Part shown: piece by piece, positions 44,318 to 53,600 of the stretch
How positions within the stretch are numbered: the first letter of the stretch is position 1
Layout of the letters: the number at the start of each line of letters is the position of its first letter
Notes under the pieces: generated by a model
Databases searched by the model: none
What the model was told of the DNA's origin: nothing
What the model saw: only the letters and a program-made list of their open reading frames with translations
NCBI RefSeq assembly: GCF_001612615.1
Contig: NZ_BDAU01000001.1
Coordinates: 248,001-312,000, forward strand
Reading direction: 5' to 3'
Length of the DNA: 64,000 bases
From: Nocardia amikacinitolerans NBRC 108937
GTDB taxonomy: Bacteria; Actinomycetota; Actinomycetes; Mycobacteriales; Mycobacteriaceae
Made by a program: the position numbers and the translations under genes

Positions 44318-45538
44318 ATGACCGTCGACAGTGGGGCCAGGCCGAGCTTGACTTTGTCCGGCCGACCGATGTCTTCGCCGTTGCAGGACGTCCGGAGCCT
44401 ATCGCGCCAGATGGTCGGACATTTCGTCGAGAACGTGGTCCCCTGCGGCACCCTCCCCGGTGACGCCATCACCGGCGACGTCACCACCATCACCCGGCTC
44501 TGCCTCGAGTTCGCCGTGAGCATGCTCGACGGTCAGGACATTCCCGCGAAGTTGCAGCGACTGCAGGACGCCGCGGCGGGCTGGGCGCGCGAGGGCGTGC
44601 CGATCGACACGATCCACCACTCGATCCACGAGGGCTTCAAGATCGGCTTCGATCTGGTGGTCTCCAACGCCACCATCAAGGACTACGGCAACCTCGTCGA
44701 CGGCGCGAAGATGGTCGTGGAAATGCTCGACCAGATCACCTCGGCGATCTCGGTGGCGTATGTGCGTGAGCTGCGCGCGGTGGTCAGCGAGCACCACACC
44801 GCGGTGCACACCCTCACCTCCGCGCTGCTCGGCGGGCACAGCACCTCCACGATGGCGCGCGAATGCGGCATCGCCATCGCGTCGTCCTACGCGGTGATCG
44901 CGGTCGCCATTCCCCAGCATCGCGACGAACGCAATCCGGCCGTGGACGGTCAGGTCGTCGCCAGACGCAAGCTGCGCCGGGTGCAGGCCGAGCTGGCCAC
45001 CCGGTGCGGGAACACCGCGTTGTCCTTGCTCAGCGTGGACGGCGGCACCATCCTGATTCCCTCCGGCGCGCTCGACAAAGGGCAGCTCGACGCGCTGATC
45101 ACCGAGCTCTCCCGGTCCGCCCAGGTCGGCATCACCGCGACCATGGTCGAGGCCTCCCCCGAGCAGATACCCAATGCCGCCGATCAGGCGCACGAACTGC
45201 TCGACATGGTGCAGCGCCTCCAAGCGGTGGCCGGTCTCTACCGGTTCGACGAGCTGGCGCTCGAATACCAGCTGACCCGCCCGGGGCCGGGCCGCGAATA
45301 TCTCGGATCGCTGCTCGACCCGCTCGACGAGCACCCGGAACTGCTGGAGACGTTGCAGCGCCACATCGCCAACAACCTCAACCGTCAGCGCACCGCCCGC
45401 GTGCTGCACGTGCACACGAACACCGTGGACTACCGGCTCAAACGAATCGGCCAGCTGACCGGCTTCGATCCGTCGCAGCCCTCCGGGCTCTGGTATCTGC
45501 GTTCGGCGCTGGTAGCGCGCACCTACCGGACCGTGTGA
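44318..45538 (+). CDS. PucR/CdaR-type transcriptional regulator (copy 2)
   Basis: The 406-residue protein has the same domain order as the protein of 23604-24926: sensor region (LSRQMVGHFVENVVPCGTLP, IDTIHHSIHEGFKIGFDL), central AVVSEHHTAVHTLTSALLGG and ECGI blocks, SLLSVDGGTILIP and the C-terminal PucR HTH LNRQRTARVLHVHTNTVDYR. Many stretches of 10-30 residues are identical between the two, so this is a recent or strongly conserved paralogue. The ATG at 44318 is behind GGAAGGAG. No obvious target operon lies next to it; a LacI-type site sits upstream. Confidence 0.9.
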   Translation: MTVDSGARPSLTLSGRPMSSPLQDVRSLSRQMVGHFVENVVPCGTLPGDAITGDVTTITRLCLEFAVSMLDGQDIPAKLQRLQDAAAGWAREGVPIDTIHHSIHEGFKIGFDLVVSNATIKDYGNLVDGAKMVVEMLDQITSAISVAYVRELRAVVSEHHTAVHTLTSALLGGHSTSTMARECGIAIASSYAVIAVAIPQHRDERNPAVDGQVVARRKLRRVQAELATRCGNTALSLLSVDGGTILIPSGALDKGQLDALITELSRSAQVGITATMVEASPEQIPNAADQAHELLDMVQRLQAVAGLYRFDELALEYQLTRPGPGREYLGSLLDPLDEHPELLETLQRHIANNLNRQRTARVLHVHTNTVDYRLKRIGQLTGFDPSQPSGLWYLRSALVARTYRTV

Positions 45539-45598
45539 TTCCCAGGAACGCCGTCACCGAAAGTTGCGTTCGCACAAAAGGTTCGGCACCTCATGCGC

Positions 45599-45701
45599 TT
45601 CGAGGGCGTCCGCACCACGAGTTCGATACGGGGCCTTGGGTTTCGACGGATGTACCACGAATTCGACACCTGCCCTTGTGTTTCGACGGCGTCCGTCCCA
45701 C
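45599..45701. repeat. Three degenerate copies of a 40-43 base repeat
   Basis: After the PucR-type gene, TTCGAGGGCGTCCG (45599), TTCGACGGATGTACC (45642) and TTCGACGGCGTCCGTC (45682) begin three related segments; the first two also share ACCACGA(G/A)TTCGA and CCTTG(G/T)GT. Spacing is 43 then 40 bases. The role is unknown; it may be a decaying tandem duplication. Confidence 0.4.
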
Positions 45702-45774
45702 TGAGCGGGAAATACCGAGCGGGACAATGTGAAACAGCTGCGCGTCTGTTTCAGTGGCGATAACGTCCCTGATC

Positions 45775-46434
45775 ATGAGACGCTCTGTTGCAGGCATCGC
45801 CCTCGGTATCACCATCACTGTCGCCGCCCCGCTGTCCGCCGCGCAGGCCGACACCGGCTCGTCCTCGCTGTCGGGGGGCTCCGGCTCGTCGTCGCTGTCG
45901 GGCGGCTCCGGTTCCTCCTCGCTCTCCGGTGGCGGCGGCCTGCCCCCGTACGCGCAGTGGATCACGGAGGTGCAGACGGTCGCCGCGCAGGCAAGGGACT
46001 ACCTGGCCGGACGGCTGCCCGGCGCCACACGACCGGCGATCGTCCTCGACATCGACAACACCTCGCTGGAAACGCAGTACAACCCCGGCCCCATCACCCC
46101 CGCCATCGCGCCCATCCTGCAACTCGCCACGTGGGCCGAATCGCAAGGCGCGGCGATCATTTTCGTCACCGGCCGCCCCGCGCTCATGAACCTCTACACC
46201 CAGACCAACCTGACCGCCGTCGGCTACCCCGTGGACGGCCTCTACGGCAGTCCCCTCACCACCCTGTCCGCCGGCTCGTCCGGGCTCGAGCAGTACAAGA
46301 CCAACGCCCGCATCGACATCGAGGGCGACGGCTACACCATCGTCGCCAATATCGGCAACAGCGCATCGGATCTCGCGGGCGGGCACGCCGAGCGGACGTT
46401 CAAGCTGCCGGACTACGACGGCAAGTTGTCCTGA
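45775..46434 (+). CDS. Secreted HAD family acid phosphatase-like protein
   Basis: The 219-residue protein has a signal peptide (RRSVAGIALGITITVAAPLSA, cleaved near AQA-DT), then a low-complexity linker of three GSSSLSGGS units, then a class B/HAD acid phosphatase-like domain. HAD motif I is IVLDIDNTSLET, motif II FVTGRP, motif III the Lys in YKTNARIDI and motif IV ANIGNSASDLAGG. It would remove phosphate from small molecules outside the cell. An upstream ATG at 45754 is in frame; the ATG at 45775 gives the cleaner signal peptide. Confidence 0.87.
   Translation: MRRSVAGIALGITITVAAPLSAAQADTGSSSLSGGSGSSSLSGGSGSSSLSGGGGLPPYAQWITEVQTVAAQARDYLAGRLPGATRPAIVLDIDNTSLETQYNPGPITPAIAPILQLATWAESQGAAIIFVTGRPALMNLYTQTNLTAVGYPVDGLYGSPLTTLSAGSSGLEQYKTNARIDIEGDGYTIVANIGNSASDLAGGHAERTFKLPDYDGKLS
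45856..45936 (+). repeat. Three in-frame 27-base repeats encoding the Ser/Gly linker
   Basis: Units at 45856-45882, 45883-45909 and 45910-45936 each encode G-S-S-S-L-S-G-G-(S/G). They lie between the signal peptide and catalytic domain of the acid phosphatase gene and probably vary in number between strains. Confidence 0.8.
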
Positions 46435-46485
46435 GACCAGAACGGAGTCGGCATCGCCGCGAGCATGGCCCTGGAAGAAGCGGTG

Positions 46486-46887
46486 TCACCGTGTGTTCGG
46501 ATGCGTCTGCACCGCCTCGACTCGGCGCCGGAGCAGGCAGAATTCGTTTCCCTCCGGGTCGGCCAGCACGTGCCACGTCGCGGCGCTGGTCTGGCCGATG
46601 TCGACCGTCCGCGCACCCGCGGCGAGCAGTCGCTCCAATTCCGCGTCCTGATCGCGATCGGTGGGGTTCACGTCGATGTGCAGTGGCAGCTTGCCGCGCT
46701 TCGGCTCGGCGCTCGGGATGAACATCAGCGTGGGCTGCGGCCCGCCGAACCCGATCCCGGGCGGACCGATCTACAGTGCGTCGTCCTCCCAGCCGAGTTC
46801 GACGTAGCCGAGGACTTCGCACCAGAAGTCCGCCAGCCGTTGCGGGTCGGCGCAGTCGAGTATGAGTTGGGTGATTCTGCAAGCCAT
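46486..46887 (-). pseudogene. VOC/glyoxalase-like protein interrupted by an in-frame TAG
   Basis: From an ATG at 46887 the frame reads MACRITQLILDCADPQRLA, FWCEVLGYVELGW and EDDAL, then TAG (46773-46771, codon 39), then continues in the same frame as IGPPGIGFGGPQPTLMFIP, KLPLHIDVNPTDRD and WHVLADPEGNEFCLL to a stop at 46486. The sequence on both sides fits one vicinal-oxygen-chelate protein of 133 residues; the TAG most simply derives from GAG or CAG. Only a 79-residue C-terminal piece from the ATG at 46725 could be translated intact. Stop-codon readthrough is possible but not supported by anything visible. Confidence 0.8.
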
Positions 46888-47088
46888 GCGCGCGACGGTA
46901 CCTGGGCGGGCGGTTCCGAGCGGGGCGCCGCCAGGCCCGTGGCATGCCGGGAGGTGGCGGTGGGAGCAGATGGCGGTGACCCGCGCCTGCTGGCACGTTC
47001 AGCGCCGTCATCGGTCCGAACCCGGCGGATCCGAGCGCAGAACTCCGAACGCCAGCGAACGAGTGGCAAACGGGTGGAGAATGGGCGA

Positions 47089-48237
47089 ATGCGAACCGTG
47101 CTCATTCTCGGCGCCGGGTTCGGGGGTTTGGAGCTGGCCACCCTCCTGTCGCGTTCGCTGGCCGACGAGGTTCGGGTCGTCTTGATCGACCGGAACGACT
47201 CGTTCACCTTCGGCTTCGCCAAACTGGAGATCCTGTTCCGGGATGTTCCGCCGGAGGCCGTTCGGGTTCCGTACGCCGACCTCGCGCATCCGGGCGTCGA
47301 GTTCCGGCGCGAGGAAGTCACCGCGATCGATCCGCGGACCCGCCGCGTCGTCACCGATCGGTCCGAGTACGAGCCGGACATTCTCGTCGTCGCGCTCGGC
47401 GCCGACTACGACCCGGCCGCGACCCCGGGCTTCGTCGAGGACGGCCACGAGTACTACTCGATCGACGGGGCCGCCAGGCTGCGCGACCGGCTCGACAGCT
47501 TCGACGGCGGCGACATCGTCCTCGCGATCCTTCGCGTCCCCTTCAAGTGCCCGCCCGCACCGTACGAGGGGGCGATGCTCTTACACGAGAAGCTCGCGCG
47601 GCGCGGACTCGGCGACAGCACGCGCATCCGGATGATCAGCCCGATGGATTCGCCGATCCCGGTCTCGGCGGACACCTCCGCCGCCCTCGTCGAGGCGCTG
47701 ACCCGGCGCGGGATCGAGTACACGCCCGGCCAGCTGGTCCACGGCCTGGAGCCGGACCGCCACGTCGCGCTGACCCGTGCGGGCGAGATCGCCTACGACC
47801 TCTTCATCGGCATCCCGGCGCACCGCGTGCCCGCGGTCGTCGAAGCGTCCGGGTTGACCGTCGGTGGCACGGACGGCTGGGTCGCGGTCGACCCGGGCAC
47901 CCTGGAGACGCCCTATCCGAACGTCTACGCGCTCGGCGACTGCGCCGACGCGCCGGTGCCACGGGCGGGGGTCTTCGCCGAGGACGCCGCCCGCACGGTG
48001 GCCGCGGGCATCGCGGCGAAAGTGCGCGGATCCGACGCGACCGACCGGTACCGCGGAAGGGGCGCGTGCCACATCGAATTCGGCGGCGGATTGGTCGGCA
48101 AGGTCGATGCCGATTTCCTGTCCGGTCCCGCGCCGCGCGCACCCTTCACCGCACCCTCGGTGGAACTCGCGCGCGAGAAGGCCGAGGCGGCCGACGCGCG
48201 AATCCAGCGGTGGTTCCCAGGTCGCGTTTCGGAATAG
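47089..48237 (+). CDS. FAD/NAD(P)-dependent oxidoreductase, sulfide:quinone oxidoreductase-like
   Basis: The 382-residue protein has two Rossmann halves: VLILGAGFGGLELATLL at the N-terminus and, later, YPNVYALGDCADAPVPRAGV for the FAD end. RVPFKCPPAPYEGAMLL with one cysteine matches the SQR/flavocytochrome-c-sulfide-dehydrogenase branch, and the C-terminal ACHIEFGGGLVGKVDADFL is also typical. The second redox cysteine of true SQR is not obvious, so it may be a type II-NADH-dehydrogenase-like or other quinone reductase. The ATG at 47089 is preceded by GGTGGAGA. Confidence 0.87.
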   Translation: MRTVLILGAGFGGLELATLLSRSLADEVRVVLIDRNDSFTFGFAKLEILFRDVPPEAVRVPYADLAHPGVEFRREEVTAIDPRTRRVVTDRSEYEPDILVVALGADYDPAATPGFVEDGHEYYSIDGAARLRDRLDSFDGGDIVLAILRVPFKCPPAPYEGAMLLHEKLARRGLGDSTRIRMISPMDSPIPVSADTSAALVEALTRRGIEYTPGQLVHGLEPDRHVALTRAGEIAYDLFIGIPAHRVPAVVEASGLTVGGTDGWVAVDPGTLETPYPNVYALGDCADAPVPRAGVFAEDAARTVAAGIAAKVRGSDATDRYRGRGACHIEFGGGLVGKVDADFLSGPAPRAPFTAPSVELAREKAEAADARIQRWFPGRVSE

Positions 48238-48727
48238 CCGGGCGACTCGCACAGCGACCGCGCGCTCGAAATCCGGGCGGTCGGTCGGCTCGATGAGAAT
48301 GTACGCGGCGAGTGCGCTGCGATGGCCGAAGCGGCGACCGAAGGAATTCTGTTCCGACACCGATTTCCGTCCGTGGCGTTCACTTCCGCCGCTATTCCGT
48401 TCCCGGAAACGAAAATTCCGCGGAAATATTGTGATGCGCTACGAATTCCGCTCGCACCGCAGCCACCCCACCGCGGGCAGGGCACACCGGGGCGCGAAGC
48501 GAGGGCGGAGCGCGGCGACGGCGTCACTCCGTGCGCGAGATCACCTCGCGCCGGGTCGCGCGCTCGGCGGCGGCGGCATAGTTTTCTGTGAAACCTCCAG
48601 CAGGTCAACAGCTTCCGCGCTCCCGACACGCACCGCACGGTCGTGCGGTCGGGCTCATGCGTCACGCGGGATGGGAGACGGCCGGTCCGCGTCTGCGGCG
48701 CAGGGGGATACGACAAGGGAGGCACGC
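48238..48727. other. 490-bp intergenic region with palindromic TTCC/GGAA sites
   Basis: No coding region is supported. Two adjacent symmetric sites, TTCCCGGAA (48400-48408) and TTCCGCGGAA (48416-48425), are embedded in AT-richer DNA (GAAAATTCCG, CGGAAATATTG), which could bind a regulator of the following aldolase gene. A ribosome-binding site AGGGAGG precedes the GTG at 48728. Confidence 0.45.
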
Positions 48728-49540
48728 GTGACCAAGACGTTCGCAAGACACGATCGGACCGAAAACCTACACCGCTACGGCGATTCGAAGCTGCTGATCG
48801 TCCCGCTCGACCACACCGTCGGCGCAGGCTCGCTGTTGCGTGCGCACCGCCTGCGCGAGGTGCTCCACGCACTGCGCGTCGGCGGCGCGGACGCCACCGT
48901 GCTGCACAAGGGCGCGCTCGATCACGTGGACCCCGCGGTCTTCGACGACCTCGCCCTCATCGTCCACCTGTCGGCGAGTGCCCACCCCGGCACCGATCCC
49001 GATCACAAGGTCCTCGTCACGACAGTCGAGGAGGCGTTGCGGCTGGGTGCCGACGCCGTCAGCGTGCACGTCAACCTGGGCTCGCGCACCGAGTACCAGC
49101 AGCGAGAAGACGTCGCGCAGGTCGCGCGAGCCTGCGACCGTTGGAGTGTTCCGCTGTTCGCGATGGTCTATCCGCGTGGTCCGCGCGTCTCGAATCCCAC
49201 CGATCCGGAGCTGGTCCGCCACGCCGCCGAGGTCGCGGCCGACCTCGGCGCCGACGTCGTGAAAGTGCCCTTCACCGGCGACCCGGTGAGCATGTCCGAG
49301 GTCGCGGCCTCGGTCGACATTCCCGTGGTCGTGGCGGGTGGACCCGCGCTGCGCGCCGAACGGGCGGTCGCACACGCGGAGCGCATCCTCTCCAGTGGCG
49401 TCGCCGGTCTGGCCTTCGGCCGCAACGTCTTTCAGGCCGACGACCCCGCGTCATTCGTCCACCGCCTGCACACCGCGGTCCACACCGATCGCACGCTCGC
49501 CGCCCCTGCGCCCTGCACTCCCGCGCTCGCGCGATCGTGA
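48728..49540 (+). CDS. 2-amino-3,7-dideoxy-heptulosonate synthase-type aldolase (DhnA family)
   Basis: The 270-residue protein belongs to the DhnA/class I aldolase family that includes archaeal ADH synthase (AroA') and GriI of grixazone biosynthesis, which joins aspartate semialdehyde to dihydroxyacetone phosphate. Visible features are LLIVPLDHTVGAG near residue 23 (the PLDH family start), VLHKGALDHV, FAMVYPRGPRV (catalytic Tyr region) and the Schiff-base lysine in DVVKVPFTGDP. No GriH or AroB' partner follows, so the pathway here is open; it may feed an aminohydroxybenzoate-like or other aldol product. A hairpin terminator follows 28 bp after the stop. Confidence 0.85.
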   Translation: MTKTFARHDRTENLHRYGDSKLLIVPLDHTVGAGSLLRAHRLREVLHALRVGGADATVLHKGALDHVDPAVFDDLALIVHLSASAHPGTDPDHKVLVTTVEEALRLGADAVSVHVNLGSRTEYQQREDVAQVARACDRWSVPLFAMVYPRGPRVSNPTDPELVRHAAEVAADLGADVVKVPFTGDPVSMSEVAASVDIPVVVAGGPALRAERAVAHAERILSSGVAGLAFGRNVFQADDPASFVHRLHTAVHTDRTLAAPAPCTPALARS

Positions 49541-49567
49541 CGAGATCGCCCGGAAACCGGCCGAAGC

Positions 49568-49594
49568 GGCCCGCGGCAGATGCTTCCGCGGGCC
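49568..49594 (+). terminator. Terminator hairpin after the DhnA-type aldolase
   Basis: GGCCCGCGG (49568-49576) pairs perfectly with CCGCGGGCC (49586-49594) around a 9-base loop, followed at about 49604 by GATTTTC. This would separate the aldolase transcript from the biosynthetic operon that starts near 50.2 kb. Confidence 0.7.
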
Positions 49595-50241
49595 CGGCGC
49601 GCGATTTTCGGAATGGGGATGACGAACCGATTCCACGGCTTCCGCGGATATCCCAACGGACCGTACGATTTGTGACACCCATTACAGACGTTTCTGCTAC
49701 CAGTCGGTAATGAAAGCGGTCACATTTTCCATCGCCGATGAAGGTTTGCCGAGCTCTCGAATAGCGTGCGGCACATCCCGCGCCGAGTAAAAACATCGTG
49801 AATCGAGTGGGATTCGACAACGAGATGTGGTACCGCCCAATTCAATCGGAAAGTACCGGTGGGTTGGTTTCGATTTCCATCCGTCCGTTCGGTGAACCGA
49901 TCGTGAACAGCGAACTTTCCGGAGAGCGACCGACCGATGATCTACCGCGGCCGATACGCACGCATATCTGTAACTCGCGATCGCAGCTTCCATGGTCCGC
50001 GCCGAAACGCTGTCATGCCCCGTTTCCTATGGGTGACAACACGTTTCACACACTTCGCACACACTGATTTGCCATTCGATTGCTCGCCAGCGAGAGCCGC
50101 TGCGGGACACTGCTTTTCACATTGCAGCGCACAGAGTAGCGGTGTACAGATTGGTCGAAAGCGCGACTGTGATCGATGACAGTTGTGCACAGTGACGAGA
50201 TATGAGGCATAACAGTCTTGGTTGTCGATATCGGAGGGCAA
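49595..50241 (+). promoter_or_regulatory. Long lower-GC leader/promoter region of the biosynthetic operon
   Basis: About 650 bp without a supported gene lie ahead of the operon. It is clearly poorer in GC than its flanks, with many short AT stretches between 49660 and 50220. Elements seen include dyads such as ACTGTGATCGATGACAGT (around 50166-50183) and TTGTGCACAGTG just after it, and a GGAGGG ribosome-binding site at 50233-50238. Its size suggests complex regulation; the exact promoter cannot be placed by eye. Confidence 0.5.
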
Positions 50242-50382
50242 GTGATCGCGGTCTCGGCAGTCGCCGAACCCCATGCTGACCAGGGAAAAGTCAAGCTCTG
50301 GACGGGAAGGGCACACACTGCGGCGGTGGTCGTGCCGCTCGGGGACGGGGAAGTCCCGAGCGCGACGGGGGGCTGGAAATGA
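50242..50382 (+). CDS. Possible 46-residue peptide at the head of the biosynthetic operon
   Basis: A GTG at 50242, three bases after GGAGGG, opens a 46-codon frame (MIAVSAVAEPHADQ ... VVVPLGDGEVP ... GGWK) whose TGA overlaps the ATG of the first acyl carrier protein gene as ATGA, the same junction used by most later genes. About three quarters of codons end in G or C. I recognise no family and no RiPP-type core; it contains a Gly-Gly-Trp-Lys C-terminus. It could be a real small protein of the pathway or only a device for translational coupling. The spacing from the ribosome-binding site is short. Confidence 0.45.
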   Translation: MIAVSAVAEPHADQGKVKLWTGRAHTAAVVVPLGDGEVPSATGGWK

Positions 50383-50636
50383 GCGCGCGGGAACAGGTGC
50401 CCGAGCGCGTGCGAGAGCTGTTCCGCGCCGGTTTGCAGGTGCCCGATATCGATCTCGACACACCGTTGCTGGATTATGGCTTGGACTCGGTTCGATCGGC
50501 CGAGATCATCATCGAACTCGAGCGCGCCTTCGGCGTGGAGATCTCCGACGAGGAGGCCTCCGAGCTGCATACCGCGCGTGACGTGATCGAGTGCGTGACG
50601 ACCAAGACGGCTCACCGCACCGGGGTCGGTGCGTAA
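50379..50636 (+). CDS. Acyl carrier protein (first)
   Basis: The 85-residue protein has the four-helix ACP pattern with the phosphopantetheine attachment site LLDYGLDSVRSAEI, Ser37 being the modified residue, followed by LERAFGVEISDEEA. It would carry acyl or amino-acyl intermediates for the operon's enzymes. Its start overlaps the preceding small ORF and its stop overlaps the next gene's GTG, indicating coupled translation. LDS-V-RSAEI rather than LDSL is closer to discrete ACPs of natural-product pathways than to the fatty-acid ACP. Confidence 0.92.
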   Translation: MSAREQVPERVRELFRAGLQVPDIDLDTPLLDYGLDSVRSAEIIIELERAFGVEISDEEASELHTARDVIECVTTKTAHRTGVGA

Positions 50637-53600
50637 CGGCATGGCCCCGAGAGCACAAGACCATGCCGCGGCGATCGGCTCGGCGCCGCCGCTGTTCGAC
50701 GACTTCGCACGGCACAACCGGCCCGGGCTGGCGCGACTGTTGCGCGCCTGCCACCTGGATGTGGTGTACGTGGGGGCCGAGGGCGACCATCTGATCCGAG
50801 CGGACGGCGCCCGCGTGCTCGATCTGGTCGGCGGATTCGGCGCGGCGCTGTTCGGGCACAACAATCCGGCACTGGTGCGGGTGGCCACGGCGCGGTTGAA
50901 CCAGCAGACGCCGTTCGTCTCGCAGGGCAGTGTCCGTCCGGGCGCCGCCCGGCTGGCCCATCGGCTTTCGGATCTGGTCGGGGCGAGCACCGGGGGCGAG
51001 TACGTCGTCACCTTCGGGTCCACCGGCGCCGACGCCGTCGAGGCGGCCGTCCGGCACGCCGCGGTCGCGCACAACCGCCGCCTCGCCGAGTTGCGTACCG
51101 ACCTGCGACGGACGCTGCGGCGGCTGCGCCGCGACGGACTGCACACGGTACGTCCGGTCCAAGGGCGCGCGACCGAGCCGGTTCACGAGGAAACACGTTC
51201 GGCGGCAGCCGTTCTCGAAGACTCGCTGCGTGTGGTCGAGGACGTCGCGCGGCGCGGGCCCGTGTACGTCTCGCTGGCGAACGCCTTCCATGGCAAGACG
51301 GCGGGCGCTTTCGCGCTCACCGAGCAGGCCGATACGCCCGCGGACTTGGTCGTGCCGGGCCCCGAACGGCGCAAGCTCGACACCTGGGCGCCCGACGAAA
51401 TCGCCGCGGCCTTCGCCGACGAGCTGCGACCGATCGACCGGATCAGCGTTGACGCCGCAGGACGCCCGGTACTGTCCCGAATCTTCCTCTCCCCCATCGC
51501 CGCGATCTTCGCCGAACCGATCCAGGGCGAGGGCGGGGTGCGTGAGGTGCCTGCGGCGACGTTGCGCGCCCTGCGCGAACTCGCCGACCGGCACACGGCC
51601 GCACTGGTTTTCGACGAGATCCAATCCGGTATGGGCCGCACGGGCACCTTCTTGGCCTCGGCGCCGTCGGGCGTCGCCGCGGACTACTACCTGCTGTCCA
51701 AATCGCTGGGCGGCGGACTGGTGAAGATCTCGGCGCTGCTGGTGGAGCGCGGCGGGTCGGTCTCGGACTTCGGCAGGTACCACACCTCGACCTTCGCCGA
51801 CGACGACCTGTCCTGCGCGGTCGCGGAAGCCGCGTTGGACCTCTTGCGCGACAACCAGATCCGGATCTCCGATACCGGTGCGCGGCTGCGAGCTCGCCTG
51901 GAGGCCGCGGCGCGGCGCTGGCCGCGGGTGCTGGCGGGCGTGCGCGGGCGCGGGTTGCTGCAGGGCATCGAACTCGTCCCGCCCGCGACGGAATCGGCCC
52001 TGCTGCGGGAGATCTGCGATCCCGACATGTTCGGCTACGTCGTCGCGGGCTATCTGCTGCACACCCACCGCATCCGGATGCTGCCGACGCTGTCCGCGCC
52101 GACCACGCTGCGCATCCAGCCTTCGGCGTTCCTGGCCGAAGCGGATCTGGTCCGGCTGGAGTCGGCGCTCGACGAGCTCGCCGCCGTGCTGCACCGCGGC
52201 GACCTGGCCACGCTGCTCGCCCATCTCGCGACGCCGGTCACCACGAATTGGCAAGTGCCGGAACCCAAACCACTCCCCGACCGGCACGCCGCCGTGGTGG
52301 CACGGGATTTCGGCGCACCGAACCGGGTGGCCTTCCTCGCCAATCTGCCCGAGGCGGCCGATCTGCGCCGATTCGCGCCGGAGCTGGCCGAGTGGTCGGA
52401 CGCGCAGTTCGCCGCGCTCTTCGAGCGGTTGCGCGGTGTCGCCGAGCCCTTCGAGCTGACCAGGCAACTCGTCACTTCGCCCACCGGCGCCACGGTCGAG
52501 GTCTGCCTGATCGCGGTGCCGATCTCCGCGGAACAGATCATCGAATGCCAGCGCGCCGGGCACCGGGCCTGGCTGCGCGATCTGGTGCTCGACGCCGTCG
52601 AACAGGCGATCGCCCTGGGCGCCACGGTGATCGGTCTCGGCGGCTACACCTCAATCGTGACCAACGCCTCCCGCGACGTGGTGGAGGACTCCGTCACGGT
52701 GACCTCCGGGAATTCGCTCACCGCTGCCTCCGCCTACGAGGTGGTGCGCGGGGAACTGACCCGGCTCGGTCCAGGACGGCGGCGCGTCGGCATCCTCGGC
52801 GCGCTGGGCAATATCGGCGCGGTCATGGCGGAACTGCTTGCCCCGCACGCGGATTCGATCACCCTGGTGGGTAGGCCCGGATCGGCGAGCCGCCTGCGCC
52901 GCGTGGCGGACCAGCTCGCCGCGGGCTCGGTCGAGGTCAGCGAGGATCTGGCCGCGCTGCGGGACTGCGATGTCGTGCTCACCGCGACCAATTCCGCGGC
53001 GCCGCTGGTGACCGCGGACCTGCTGGCCGCGGACCATCCGGTCCTGGTGTGCGATCTGGCGGTGCCCGGCGATGTGGACCCCGCCGTCGCCGAGCGGCCG
53101 AACATCACCCTGGTCTCCGGCGGACGCATGGCGCTGCCGCTCGGCCAGACACCTCCCTTCCCCGAAACCGGTCTGCCCCCGGGCATCGTCTACGCCTGCA
53201 TGGCCGAGACCGTGCTGCTCGGCTTCGAGCCCGACACCGCGAGCCCCTCGTACGGCGGGCTCACCGCCGCGGGGGTGCACGCCGCGCGTGAACTGGCGGC
53301 CCGCCACGAGGTGCGTCCGGTTCTGCTTCCGACAGGAGCTTTCACCGTGTCCAACAACCCGACACCCGCGCCGATGTTCCTCGGCGCCGCGGACTTCGTC
53401 CCCGAACGAGCAGGCGGCAAGGCCGCAACCCTGCACGAGCTGATCGTCGCGGGCTTCGACGTGCCAACGGGATTCGTGGTGCCCGCCGAGCTCGATCTCG
53501 ACGCGATCGGCGACGACGACCTCACCCGGTGGGTGCAGGCGCTGGGTGGATTCCCGGTCGCCGCGCGTTCCAGCGGTGTGCTGGAGGACCTCGACGACGC

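Noticed and set aside
45591..45965. Minus-strand frame with PEPPDSEDEP repeats
   Set aside because: It is the complement of the Ser/Gly linker of the acid phosphatase and runs through the degenerate repeats; not an independent gene.
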